NCBI GenBank assembly: GCA_018881555.1
Contig: JACAXG010000007.1
Span: 13,993,235-14,057,234, forward strand
DNA from: Amblyornis subalaris
Taxonomy: Eukaryota > Chordata > Aves > Passeriformes > Ptilonorhynchidae
Direction: 5' to 3'
DNA length: 64,000 nucleotides
In this document: piece by piece, positions 49,373 through 62,800 of the stretch
How the letters are laid out: each line of letters starts with the position of its first letter
Numbering within the stretch: the first letter of the stretch is position 1
Made by a program: the position numbers and the translations under genes
Notes under the pieces: generated by a model
What the model saw: the letters and a program-made list of their open reading frames with translations, nothing else
What the model was told of the DNA's origin: nothing
Databases searched by the model: none

Positions 49373-51771
49373 TCTAACTTGTCTGTTGAACAAGAAGATA
49401 AATAGTTGAAGTACCTTATTTTTTTCTTATATTACAGTGAACAGAGTTTGCTTCTGGTTGCAGCAGATGAATACTTTGTTCANCTACCTGGTGCCATTGG
49501 AGGCAATATTTTGGAAGAACATCATTAGTGCCACTTCCATGGCTTTTTCTTGTAATCTGGTGATAAGACATGGAAAAAGTAGCAACAGCAGTGTGTGATA
49601 TTACACCTAAATTCACATCAATGAGCCCATTACTCTCCAGATATTCAAGCAGAACTAATTTAGGAAGGAGGATTTTCCAATCTGAGCTTGGACAATTTCT
49701 TGGTTTATGTAAATTAAAATTCATGAAAATATATCTGAGGAAGTCCTACTTCTTAAGCAATGCTGTGTCAACTTTATTCTAAACTTGTGTTCTTGGAGGC
49801 CTGTTTTCAACTGATGTGCTTTTGTGAGTGCATTCCAAGCAGAGGCCAAACCAGGGAAGTTTTTGGTGCACCTTGAGTTCATTGAAAGAACTGATACGTG
49901 TTCCNACCATGTATGTATTACATGGGGCTAAAGGCTGTTTGTGAAAGACTGGTTATAGCAAGCTCAGATTTTGTGATTTTTTTTTTTTTAATTCATGCAA
50001 TTTCCATGTTGTCCTAACAAGAATTTGAACTTATATTCTTCCTCTAACAAAAGAACTTTTGTCTGAAAAAAGCTCTAAGGGAAAAGAGAACTAGACAATT
50101 TTGTGTTCCCTCAAGGATATGAGGATTTCGTCCTACTTCTTTTCTTCTAAAATACTATGTTCACCAATACTATTCTTCTGGTAACAACAGAGGAAGCTCT
50201 CACTGTGAAAGACTCTGTGGATGCTCTAAGAATTTTAGAAGAAAGCTTCAATACAGAGGCAAGAAACTTNATTGGGAAAGTAAGCCACAACTGAATTTCA
50301 TAAAATGTATCTATGCTATGGTATTTTTAGNTTATATTATAGCATGAGTTGCTGATCTCCTATCTTTCCAACACTCACTTAGCATAGTTTATTATTTCAA
50401 TGAAGTTGAAATAATGAACAGCATAATCCCATTTGGATATTGGTATCAAGTATGTTTATCATTTAGATGTACAGAAAGTTCGGTAGATGGAGTTGCTTCA
50501 CTCTTTATTGAACTGTATTCTCAGGATGACTTATCAGCTGGGAGATAGAAGGGGGAAATTGTTGATTAAGGCAGCCAAGTATGTGAGATTGTCTGAACAC
50601 CACAATTGTCTNCTTTGGAAGTGTGAAAACATCAGTTTAAAAACCTGACATTTTCAAGGATTCTTGGAAGGTAAAGGCAAACAATTTTCCAATGAAGAGG
50701 AATGATAACATTTGATAAGTCAATTTATAGCCCCTGGATGCACCCAAAAATGAAGAAAAGCAATGAAATANGTTGTGATAGGTGGTTATTTTTCTAATGG
50801 ATGCAACCAAAACCTGGTTCCCATTATGAGAGACAGAAATTCTGAGAGAGATTCCTGACATTATCAACAGAAGGCCAGCTGGCTCAAGGCGGAGAACAAA
50901 CCTTCAGATTTAATCCTGAGACATGTTTGAGATAACTGAGCCATACTCAGTGCTGTGCAAAGGGATGATCTAAGTATTCTAACCTGAACTTCAAGATAGG
51001 AGGTCNCAAACTCTTTCCTGTGTTACCTTTAGAGCCTGACTGACCTCTTGATCAGCCAGCTCTGCTCTATAAACCTGCAGGAAACATGAACTCTTTGTCC
51101 CTTTCTGGAAACAATTTTCTGTCACTTTGATAAGCCAACCCAGCTCACTAAACAAAGTGACAAACTTAAGACTACTGAAATGTTGTGAGAGTACAACTTA
51201 ATGGAAGGAGAAAATGGTGGAATCAAACTATATTTTAGGGGGTTTTTTACAGCAGTGAGCCTGTAGTTTGGTACAGTATTTCTGCCACATTCGGGTTAAG
51301 CAGTTTTTAATTTTATTTNATTGCTCCAGAGCTTCTTATAATGGTTTGCATCTCTTCTAGCTACAGCNTGCTTGATCTTGAAGGCGAAGGAAAGGGATGA
51401 CGAGATTTATCAGTATCACTGCTTTCTTTACCTACAGCATAGCAGGTCTTTTTGAAAGTTATCTTTTTATAAAACATGATGATATTTACCTTTCACTTTG
51501 CTGGAAGGCTTAAAGCCGATCACAGGGGAGCACTGGAAAATCTTCTGAACCAAAAATATCTTTAACTATCCTTCTGCTTTTAGGTAAAATTTTTAGTGTC
51601 ACATGGGTACCTGACTTGTCAGCTATAGATAAATTACAAATTTACATTGTAATTACAAAATTACCCATTACAAATGCCTGTGTGCATAGAGCACAAAAAT
51701 CTCTATCTCCTTTGTAATCTGCAGTTAGAAACAATCATCACTTCCAGACAGCATGTCCCTGAAAATGTAAA
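49373..51771. other. Non-coding sequence between the two direct-repeat copies
   Basis: It holds a 102-codon minus frame (49,416-49,724) with no recognised family and the hairpin at 50.39 kb. Nothing else is supportable. Confidence 0.5.
50387..50419. repeat. Inverted repeat / hairpin (14-bp arms, 5-nt loop)
   Basis: GTTTATTATTTCAA at 50,387-50,400 and TTGAAATAATGAAC at 50,406-50,419 pair around TGAAG with a single G-T wobble. The stem is too short for a classical miRNA precursor unless it extends with bulges, and I see only weak outer pairing. Confidence 0.85.
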
Positions 51772-51873
51772 ATTAAAAAGGCTTATAAATAAGTTAAATC
51801 AACANTAACTGTAAATTACCCACAAATGCTCTATGAACACATTTTCTTTCAGGAGGTCTATAAACATTAAGCC
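51772..51873 (+). repeat. Diverged direct repeat, copy 2 (unidentified family)
   Basis: This is the partner of the copy at 49,262-49,372. Similarity is clear over about 100 bp and weakens outside. A possible further shared anchor, AGTNGAAGTAC, occurs near 51,967 here and near 49,405 in the other copy, so the original duplicated unit may have been longer with an insertion in this copy. Confidence 0.85.
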
Positions 51874-52057
51874 TACCTACCTTTGTAGCCACCATTCTGA
51901 ATGAATATGTGAAGAAGGTTTTCTTTAAACTGATAATTTATTTTCTCTGTAAATTATTTCAAATGTAGTNGAAGTACAGTACTTTCTACTAATACCAAGT
52001 TGACCACCAGCTAAATGGTGTGTTGATTTTATTGTAATCTTTTTCTTTCTTTTTTTT

Positions 52058-52130
52058 TTCCCGGAATAGAAAAATGGGATTAATATCACCAAGGCAGTGT
52101 ATACTTACAGAATTGTGGAAAGAAAGAGGT
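52058..52130 (+). repeat. Possible MIR-like SINE 3' fragment
   Basis: TTTCCCGGAATAGAAAAATG followed by GGATTAATATCACC and ACTTACAGAATTGTGGAAAGA resembles the CORE and 3' part of MIR-type SINEs (TTTCCCCATCTGTAAAATGG, a GATAATA-like run, then a CTTAC...TTGTGAGGA-like run). The match is short and by eye only. Confidence 0.3.
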
Positions 52131-53825
52131 GGTAGAGGATGCATCATTGGCAACAACTACTGCTCTTTGTCAAAGTGAGTTAGAATAAATTGTTTCATCA
52201 AAGGAAACAAGATTCACTTCGAGTAGTGGTGAAGTTTTAAAAGAATTTCAAATGGGAAAGGACACTTGAAAAGCATGGTAGGAGAGCTAGCTTGAGGATG
52301 GTGTTTGGTGAAATGGAAAAACATATGAGAACTGCATCAAAAAAGTAGAAGGAAACTTGTATATCCATGGAGAGAATTTAGATGATCAAAATCATCCTGT
52401 CTTAATTTGGCTGGGGGCTTTTTTTTTTTCAAACTGAAAATACATTCCTGACTGTATACACATATTTACTATTTTGCNTTCTAAAATTCCTGAAGTGGAT
52501 TAATCCTGAGAAGGACTGTCAGGGTCTCCAAGTATCTAGACAGTACACAAATTATTCCANTTTATCAATGTTCTTTTAGCTCTTGTAAATTTGTTATCAA
52601 AAATTTATTTGCTAAAAGAAACTTTCCAAAATTTCTAATTGGGAACACATTTTGTAGAACCTGACAGTGGTTAAGAAGAAATTTCAGAACAGGATGGCAT
52701 CATACACTATTCTACTTGGCTTTGTGAAACTTCATTTTCAACATGTTGGTGAAAATTAGAGCAATTGACTGGTACAGACCCAGTGAGTGGGCTGACATTT
52801 ATTAGCATAGCCTATGTGTGACAGGAAGGTAGGTAAATATCTTTGTCTTTTATTTCAAAGAAAGCAAAAGGTTACAAATTTCACTTTAACAGGGGCCTTG
52901 TCATTTGAAGTAATTCATACATTAGTTATGCCACAGTAGATGTGACAGTGGTTACAGTGATGCTTTTAACTCATTCACACTCCAGTTGCTGTGAAGTTCA
53001 CAAGCTACAGGCTCCCAAACTGTTTGAGGATCTGCTTCCTACAGAGAAGCAGAATAAAAGTGTGACAACATGCTATGGAATCTATCAATGGCTGGAACTT
53101 AGTAAAATTTTGCAACATGACATGCATCGTCAACAAACTCTTTAATGCAACTCACTATGTTGTTCTAGAAAAGACTATTTCCAGTAATTTGCATTTCTGA
53201 AAGCAATACGAGAAAGTTGATTGGCTATAGCAAATCTTGTATGTAAAGCATTGAGAATATTTGTTAAGGGGTCTGTTGGCAATATGAGCATCCTGACATG
53301 GAAAGAGAAGTTTCNCTTTTACAGCAGCATTCACTTTCACTACAGCATTGTATATAGACACATCTCAATAGTTCATATGCAATCCTACACTGAGCTGGAT
53401 CCCTATTCATCACTGATTTCAGAGGTGTAAATCTGCAGTAGGTCTGGCACTTAGCATAAAAGTGCCCAGTTTTGGACGCTGAGATATCAGGGAATATCTG
53501 CTTCTTACCTCTGCTGTTCTCGGCTAACAGGATTCTCTTTAGAATCAAGCAATCTGCTGGAGATGAGTGCTCGGAATCTTTTTATTAAGTATCTGAAGCC
53601 ATCCTCATTTTGTGAGGATAATGGAGGTACTGGATCATTGTAATTTCTTGTATCTTACCTATTTCAGTGTATTCTCTGTATTTAAGTAGTCTTTACAGCA
53701 TTCCTCTTTCTGGCAGTAGGTTCATTTCGCTTGAACTTGCAAAAACACTGCTGGTGGTTTTTGGAACAAACTGTATGATCTCTTTTGAATAACCTTAAAT
53801 TTTGCATCATGTTACAAGGTTTTTC

Positions 53826-53879
53826 TATATATATTTTTATTTTATATATATATAATATATATATATGGTTTGGGGGGGG
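53826..53879. repeat. (TA)n microsatellite followed by a G8 run
   Basis: About 40 bp of TATATA with T-rich interruptions is followed by GGTTT and eight G. On the minus strand this becomes CCCC-rich then TA repeats. It is self-complementary and AT-rich, and no gene is attached. Confidence 0.85.
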
Positions 53880-56800
53880 TGATTTTCTTTCCTTATGTTT
53901 ATTCCACATCTTTACTAACAAGNTAGAACTCATCACAGGAAGATGTGAAGGGTAAGAGGTAAAAAGGACAGGTATTGATGTGGCNTGTAAACTCATTATG
54001 TCTGCTGATTTTTATTTGGTATAACTCTACATTTATTTGCACCACTACATAGACAAAGAGATGCTGAAGAAATTATAACATGCAAATAGTTGAATTTCAT
54101 TAAAAAATAACCTGAGTGAAGAGGAAGAACTGTGGAAAAGAAAAAACATCCCAGTAGATAACTGATTATCAATTCAATCACACAATATTTTAACTATAAA
54201 TATTTGAAAATGAATATTTATTACTGTATATTTTGCCAACTAGTATGGAACAGTTCAAATGAACAATACAGTTTGCTTAACTAGGGCTAATGTGAAATAA
54301 TTATAAATGTGCTCAATTATTTCTAGAAATAGCAATTATTTACTAGGAAGCTTAAGAGAATTGTTTAAATTAACAACTGAATATTCACAAATAGCAGACA
54401 TGGAAATAGAAATAAATAAACTCAACATTCTTCTTCCGAGAAGGAAGAATGAGAATAGATGAAAGAGGCTCAGAATATGAGTACACCAGGACATGTAGTT
54501 TTAGATACTTCTGTAATAATAAGTGAATTTTTGTGACTAATGCACAATAACCCCATGTGCACATGATTGAAAATGGTTAAATGCCATTCAAATAATGACA
54601 TCTCCATATTTATATTGCATATAAATCACACAGAAATCCTTCAAAAACTTATGGATGTTTCAGAAAGGATGTTGACCTGCTTCAAAAGCAAGGTGACTAA
54701 ATGGAATTGGGGATTTTGTTACTTTTTGGCACCCACTCATGAGGTTACAGGCCCTTAACTACAAAGTGATATCACATGCATTGAAATATTCAGGTTTCAT
54801 GCAAAAGGAGTAAGTGCTAAATGAATGTGAGGTGTGAGGGAAGAGAAGGAAACTACATGTTGCAAGTTATATGGAAGAGACTGGATTAAGATTACACAGA
54901 GTCTTTCCCGTAGTTTGGAAATGAGAAACTGAAGAATCAAAGAATTTGTATCTTCTAGGAATATATTTCTTTCCGGCCCCTTAAACAAATAATTTCTTTT
55001 CATTTATAACCCACTTGCTCTTTTTAACATGGAAAGCTAGAGCAACTACTGTAACTAGTATAGATAGCCAGTACTTTGTTTTTTTATTCTTCTATATCTC
55101 TTCTATAAGTCCTGGAAGCTCTTTCATTTCTCTTTAGCCATGGGAGATGCAATGGCTTTTTAATTTCTGCTCTCTGTCCTGGAAAGAGACTCAGTAGCTA
55201 AAAGGATTGCAGAAGAGTGTCCTTGAGGGCCACCCGGGGGCCTCCTGGCACTTTATTACTGGTGGAGATAGATGAGAAGAAAATTATGAAGATTTCAGAG
55301 CAAGGCATTAGTGGCCACACTTCTAACTAACCAATAATGGCAGGAGACAATATCTAACACCTAACATAGTATTCCAGATGTTGTGTCCTATGAATGACAC
55401 CAAGATGCAGTAACAGTAAAAATCACTCTATCCTTGACAAAATGCCACTTTACTTGATACTTCTGTGGATAAAGCTATCTTGATTCCTATGCCTATTAAA
55501 AAAAAACCTCCAAACCTAATGTCTTGTAAACAGTGTTTTTCCAGGATGAATCCGACATAGCCTCATATTGAATTTTAATTTATTCCGCTTTAACATCCTG
55601 TTGTTGATTTGAGATGGTTTCATTACAGTTATTTGGACTATAACACTCAAGTACCTTTCTAGATGGATTTACTCTGTCAAATACTTTACTGTGCAGAATA
55701 CGGCACGTAAGGTGTCTCACAGTGTTACAAGTGCTTTATTGTATAAGAAACAGAAAGTCAGTTTAAATGAACTGTAACAGAGGTTATTCCAATAAATTCA
55801 GTACATTGTTCAAAGAATAATGCATTGCTGAAGGTGTTTATAGATAGAGAACATCAGCTGCCAGATTCAGTCTGAATGAAACGTGAATTCTTGAAGCCAT
55901 TGTGTATCAGATAGTCCACATTTTAGATCAGTATATGCGTATTTAATACACATGGTCCTCTTTAATTAGTAAATATTATCCCTTTTCTGAGGTGATTAAA
56001 TTGGAGTACGTATCCCTTCACAGAAACAGATGTACACACAGGAAAATTAATCTGCTGTTTTCTACTGCAGTAATAAGGCTTTTAAAAATATCTAAAATAG
56101 ATTTCATATTCTGAGCCTTGAGCTCTTGTCTGTCTTAACTTACTTTCCACAAAATGACGTGAACTGGCCAGGTAGACTTTAACCACAATGAAACTTAATA
56201 ATAAAAAAGCCACAGTACCTTGCGGGGAAGGGGTTGAGTCTTTCTGTGCAACTGGTCAATTGTATGTTTTACCAGTGAAAAGGACAAGAGACAAGAACTT
56301 AAAGAATGAAACAGTATAAAACTGAATGTGTTCAAATACGAAGATTTAAGTCATTCCATTGAAGTGACATAGTCCTGCCTGATGAATAAGGGCCTAATTA
56401 TCTGGACTATACCTTGCAAAAAATTACACTTGAGCAGACGAACTGTAGTTTTCCAGCACAGTTGNGTCCAAATCGGTAAATAGATTTTGGCTGTGTATGA
56501 ATAGGTAGCTTCTAGCTTCCNTAGATAACTACAGCAAGGACAAATTGTCTGGTCTGTTACAAGTATGATGAGGACAAAAGGTAGGGCATTTTCTATCTTT
56601 TTTTAATGCTATAAAGCAAAACCAGACAGAAATTCTTCTCCAGCTCTATTGCAGCATACCTTCATTACTGCTAGAGACACTGACAGCAGCACCTGTATCT
56701 CTCCTTCTTAAGGTCACTTTTAAAAAAAATGCTGACTGAATTAATCTAATACTGTGGTCTGCATTCTTCTGGCACTGAATACTTCTAGTCCCAACATGCT

Positions 56801-59800
56801 TTGCAATTTACTGCTCCTAGACAACATTTCCTTCCTGCTATTCCCAGTACAGAATGCACTCAGGTAGCTTCTTCCATTTGTCCCTTCTGCAAGGAAAGAT
56901 GAAAGCAGCATTCAGGAAATGTTTTCTTTTCTGAATGTTTTTGCTCTGTTGTGCTACCACTGAAAACAGGATGCCATTTTTGAACAGTGTGAATAAAATC
57001 AGCATTATTTTTGCCCTCAGGTTTCACGAATGAGCAAAAGTAGTCCCCAAAGGGTTAATAATTGCTTCCTGTTCTTTAACTCCTGTGGCAGATTGCCATA
57101 TCAAGTTTTTATTAGTAGACTGATGAATGTCAAATGTGTATTTTAGCACAGCAGATGCATGTTGTTGGTTGGCATGTAACTCTGACAATAATAGCATTTT
57201 GATTTACCAAATATTCAAATACACTCGTTTTTTTACTCTTTGTTCACTTAACTAGTATAGAGTGGCTCATTGAAATTTGACTTGAAACATGCTCTAAAGG
57301 TGACTTCTGTGTGATGGACTTAGTTGTTTGAACTATGAGACATCAAATGTTGACTATTTCATGCCTAGCACCTTTAAAAAGTAACCCTTCAGTATTTTTA
57401 TTCAGTTGAATTTCCATCAAATCCCTGGCAAATGATATCTAAATTCCCCATGAGATGAGCAGTTACTAATGAGAATAAACACATAAAGATATATAGTGTG
57501 AGTGCAGTTTTGAACTGGCCAGGAAACACCAGCTGTTTATTTAAGACAATGTTTCTCACTACTGAAGTAAAAATTATATTTCATACATCTTTCCATTGAG
57601 AACAACTTTGTAGATGTTCTGAGGCTCAATAGGTAAAAAATGTTGGAAAACTTAGATTATAGGGAATAATGTTGTTCGTACAATGGACGATGAAAATTAC
57701 AAGGTCNTGACTTTTCTGCAAGCACATAAATGACTTGCAAAATCATTAAAATATTCAAACTGAGATAAGAAAAGATAGTTTCATCTCTTTCATGGTTTAA
57801 TTTGATTTCTGTAGTTTCCGATTTCAGTTCTAATAATACCACATTCTGTTCTAAAATTTGTCNTTTGTTGAGTACAATTTCTATTCTTTTTTTGTTATTA
57901 GCATATATCTTTTCCTTCTCTCTTTTTTTTTTTCCTAGTTAGGTTTCATTTACCTATTGTTTACACTACTTTCTTCCATCTAGAATGGAAATATTTCTTA
58001 TACACTGCATTTGCAATCACCATCTTTGTTATTAATCCTGAAAATAGCATTACTAATGGGCTCATTATCATTTTTGTCACTTAAAAACAAGTTCATTATC
58101 TGATGAGATGCAATTCTTTTCACATGCATTTTAAGACCCTCGATTTTCTTTCTTTATAATCTTTGTAGACAACCCTTCCTCATGATCTGTAAAGAAGACA
58201 ATTTATAAATAGATAAATATTCTCTTTATTCNTTGTCTACTTTTTCTCTGTTACTTGTCTATCTACATATTCTTGTGGAATAAAATTTCTCTAACACTTT
58301 TCTATTTTTTTTTTATTAGAATCATTAATTCTTTAGGTTCCCTGTGTTGAGCTGGATATTTTACTTTAAAGGTCTTTGAGGTCAACAAAAGAAAGGTTCT
58401 ATCAAAAATAAATATTTATTTCACATGGAGAACTCCCTCTCATCATCTCAGAGACACACTCATACCTAATTCAGTATTTACCTATTTTCTTTTGGTGCAG
58501 TTCCATTGACTTGGAGTAACTTCTATCAGTTAATCTGACCAGGCTTTTTAAGTCCATATGCACTTTATTTAGTACTTGTAGNAAGATTAATTATAGGTGC
58601 TTCAAAAGAATAATAATTTCAATTTATGATCTGATCCTCACTCTGTNTTTGAATACAACTGTGGATGGAGATGCACATGCATGCACTTATACGCAAATTA
58701 AAAGAAAACCACCCAAATATATTTCCCCATAGTGTCCTGGAGAAAATATTCTTGTTTCTTCTGGACCAAATCGGACAACTGACTTTTTTAAAAAAAAGTG
58801 GATTTTAAGTATGCTTCATAAAATCAAAAGAGCTGGTGCTGCTTAGTGTAAGTTGGCTGCTAACTTAAATGAGAGAGAATTAAAGACATAAGGCCAGACA
58901 ATTTCACTAATAAGGTATTAGCTAAGCTCCCCCCAAACCTTAGTGAATTTCTTACATACAAGCATTTACACATGTAAATTTTTTAAAGTATGACATTGTA
59001 ANGCTGGATAGAAATGCATGATTTAAAGTATTTCAAATTTATTAGTATAGCATAATCNCTAAGGAAATACTCTAGAGTCCATAAAGTATTGAATGCAGTC
59101 AAATAAAATAACTTTTTATTGCAAAGAATTATTGGAAATGTGAGCCTCTGTTCTATTAGAACTTGAGATATATGAAGCCATTTTGTCAGCCTAACACAAA
59201 TATTATTTCATTAATTGACTAACATCANATATTTGTAGAATATCTGGCTGGAAAATAGTTCTAGGTGATTTGTATAAAATGAGATTNATTCTAAATTAAA
59301 CCCTCATTAATCAATCATTCTTATAGAAGTATGTGCTTGGATTTTAATATCTGCAGGNAGCAGAGTCAAATGCTATTCTCTGAAGTGCTTTAATTTTACT
59401 TAGGATGGAATATTTTACTTATAACTAACTTCATTTAAAAAGACATATTGCAGAAACNTGTGATGATTTGTCAATCAATCCAAACCCTGAAATGTGACAA
59501 AACAGATATTTTTGATCTGATAGCATGTAATCATGAAGAGTTCAAGAGAAGACTGACTTCTTAGAGTGTTGTAGTTTGTTACCATTGCATTCAAAAGAAG
59601 GAATTTGAGAAAGAAGTGCCCCAAACAGAGAAAATAAAACGTTTTTGGATATATAACNTAGCATCTAAAATAAATCCATCTATTAAATTAATTTTCAAAC
59701 AGGTAAGATTTTTTTTTGAACACTTGTCCCATCCTTTTTTTTTTTTTCTTCCACTGAAGACTTAGACTATACTAATGGCCCTCAATGATTCACTAGCAGC

Positions 59801-62800
59801 ACTTGGCTCTAAAACACCACTAATTTTNGATGAGGCTGTCGCATGGAGGCCTGTAAGGAAGCTGCAGTTTTAAGAGAGTAAATTGCTTTTTTCTCAACCT
59901 CACCTGCAGTTCAACAAAAATAACCACAAATGCTTCGGTTGGGAGAGCAGTAGCAAGCACAGGATGAGTTACTCTAGTTCTGTCTTCCTATTTATTTGCT
60001 CATTGGCAACTTCTTCCTCTGTTAGCAGCTAACAGAGTAAGAAGGGACATCAGATGTGTTAAAAAATGAACAGCTACCCATTTTTTCACCGTTTTCTGGA
60101 CAGGATTTTTCCTTCTTGCTGAAGAGAGGATTCAAGTGCCAGGAGAGAATGGTAATAGTGATTATGCAGTTTACATTGGGATTTATGTTAAAGATGCACT
60201 GCCAAACACATTAGCCTGTGTATGGGCTTTAATGGTAGGGACCATAAGACACCAACAGTGCAGCAGATCAGCAACAGGGATGAGTAATGAGGCTCTTATC
60301 TGTTTTTCTTCTAGATTTAGTAATCTTGTTAAGCCACAGCCCTAAAGTTGTAGTCACTGATCACAAAAAGTAAGCCTGAGTTTGTTTGCCCTCCTTATTT
60401 GAGGCTTTTTTGAGTTTTTCTGTTAAGTTCCTGACATTTTATATACTCTCTCTGTATCTCAACTCTGATCCAAGTAAGAATTTATCCAATTATCTGAGTT
60501 AAATTCAGATCAAGATGATGTGACATACTGTAGGAAGATGATTGTTTCCCTTTCACTTCCTGCTCTCTGTGCAATGAATGATTTTTGCTTACAGAGCAAA
60601 TTCCTGAACTGAACTCACACTGACACCAGGAGTAGACACACAATTAAAATCTGATCTGACCTATGCTACATTTGGTAAAAATCCAAGGTAAATCACCTTT
60701 ATGTGCTATTTCTTCCCCACACCAATATATATATGAAATTTTTTGTATGCAGATTGCAACAGTGCTACCATTGCTGATTCTACAATATAGCTTCTGGATT
60801 ATTCTTAATGCCACATTTATCCTAGACTCCAACCAGCCTGTTTTTCTTTCTCCTATTATTACCTTCTTATATTAAATCCTAAGTTATTCAGGAAGTAGTC
60901 AAGTGTTATCCCTAATCCAGTTGTTTTTATTAGCTCAGGCTTATTTTTTTTCAACTGAGGCTATATAATGCAAAGCTTGCCTTCTCCATTGGAATGTTAT
61001 GGATATGCATGTTTACACATGTGCTTTCTCACTCTTAAAACTTGGGGAGGGCAAGTCTTTAGTTGCCATGTCCGTTCATGAAGGAAAAATAATGTGGACC
61101 ACTGAAGTCAGTGCCACTTCATAGCTGATTTTGTGCTATGTGTAGTTCTTAAAGTTGTACTTTGAACTGGTTTTAGGTTATGATTTTGATCTGTGCCTTG
61201 ATTGATTTTGATCTGTGTCACTGCCTGGTGTGATTTGCAGTTTGGGTCCACAAATATTTGGACCAAGGTGAGGGTGGAAGTGGACTGGAGGTGAGCAGAA
61301 CACGTGTCCTTTTGATCAGCACTATTAGTGGAGATGTGACTCNCCTGTTGACAAGAGTTATTCCAGCTCTGGTCACTGAACGTGCTCTGCAAGCCCACAC
61401 AGATTNTGCTGCCTAAGTAGGAAACACAAACAGAAACACTTTAATACNTCCATTATACTGTATTCTCAATCTATATAGCATGAAAAATATTCCCATTACT
61501 ACAGAGGACAATCAAATCTTGTTCAGGTTTTCCTTTGGCAGTAGATACACTTTTGGGACGAGACTTCGTTGTTGCTTTCAAGGCTATGAAGTAGATTTAT
61601 GTATATAAATTACATGTCCTTTAGGGGTGTAAACTATTCACTGACTTCAGTAATACCATGAAAGTTTGTATGTACTAATCACGAGATTAAAAAATAGGGA
61701 AGGGTGTAAAGGAAGTCACGACTTTGGTCTAAATGGTCAGCAGCTTTTCCAGAATAATCTCAAATAGAAGCACAAATACTGGGAAGAAGATATACTCAAA
61801 AGAAAATTATATCAGTAAAACCATGTAAAATTAGGCTATGCCAAGTATTGCACTCAGCTGATAATACACATTTTATGGCTAGGAATTCAATAACACCCTT
61901 GCATAGCAGATTTCTTCATACAGCAAGACATTTCCATCCTCAAAAAAAAGTGTTTTAAATTCACAAACATATCCTGTTAACAAGAGAAATTAATTAGAAT
62001 AGAGATGAAATATATAAACAAGTAAACCATGACGGGATCTGCAATTTCCAAAGTAAATTGCAATGATTCCTTAGAGATATATTGGAGAATTTTGATGGAA
62101 CAAATAAAGGTCATGGTTGTAACGATTCAAAGTAGAAATCAATTTCTAACCATGATACAGCTCTAGTTAATATCAGTGGTTAAAACCAATACTCTAAAAC
62201 TAAAGACAAAAATAGCAAAAAAAAAGGATTTCTAATAAAAGAAGTGTTATTGTAAGGTGTAAATCTTAGCACCCCGCGTGTGCGTGCTTGGGAACTAAAC
62301 CAACTGCACTCTCTGCTCTGGTTGTCTTGCTTAAAATCGTAATATACTGAAAGCATGAAGCAGAAACCATTAGCCATGAGCTCCTCAGAGATCCCCTTGT
62401 ATGCAGGTGTTGCCAGGTTTCGGGCAGGCAGGCCAGTGGGGTTCGCTTCTCTCTTGTNCCTTCACATGGGGGATGAGTATGTGCTGTGCATAACCTGAAG
62501 CAGTTTACATGACCTGACAATCTAACAGAATAGCAAAGAGGGGAGTCACATATTTTACTGTCAGNACCTCAACATTCACTGGTCAGGGATTGATTATATA
62601 CCTGTATTTTGCCAAAAGACATGCGCAGAAAATACCTTTTGTAGACTGGGAAAAAAAGTCATCTCAGAACCACTTAGTAGAAGTCCACTAAACGATATTT
62701 TCTTTCTGAAAGCTTTTGATTTTCTAGCCAAATCCCANTATTACTATTGATAAGCTATTGTGCTGTGCAACATGAAATATAAGTAATTTAAAACTATTTA

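Noticed and set aside
49416..49724. 102-codon minus-strand frame with a fairly protein-like sequence
   Set aside because: Frames of this length are common by chance here, no splice pattern supports it, and it contains an N. I could not tie it to a transposase or a known gene.
53264..53548. Cys-rich 94-codon minus-strand frame
   Set aside because: The cysteines show no zinc-finger spacing, and length and context are compatible with chance.
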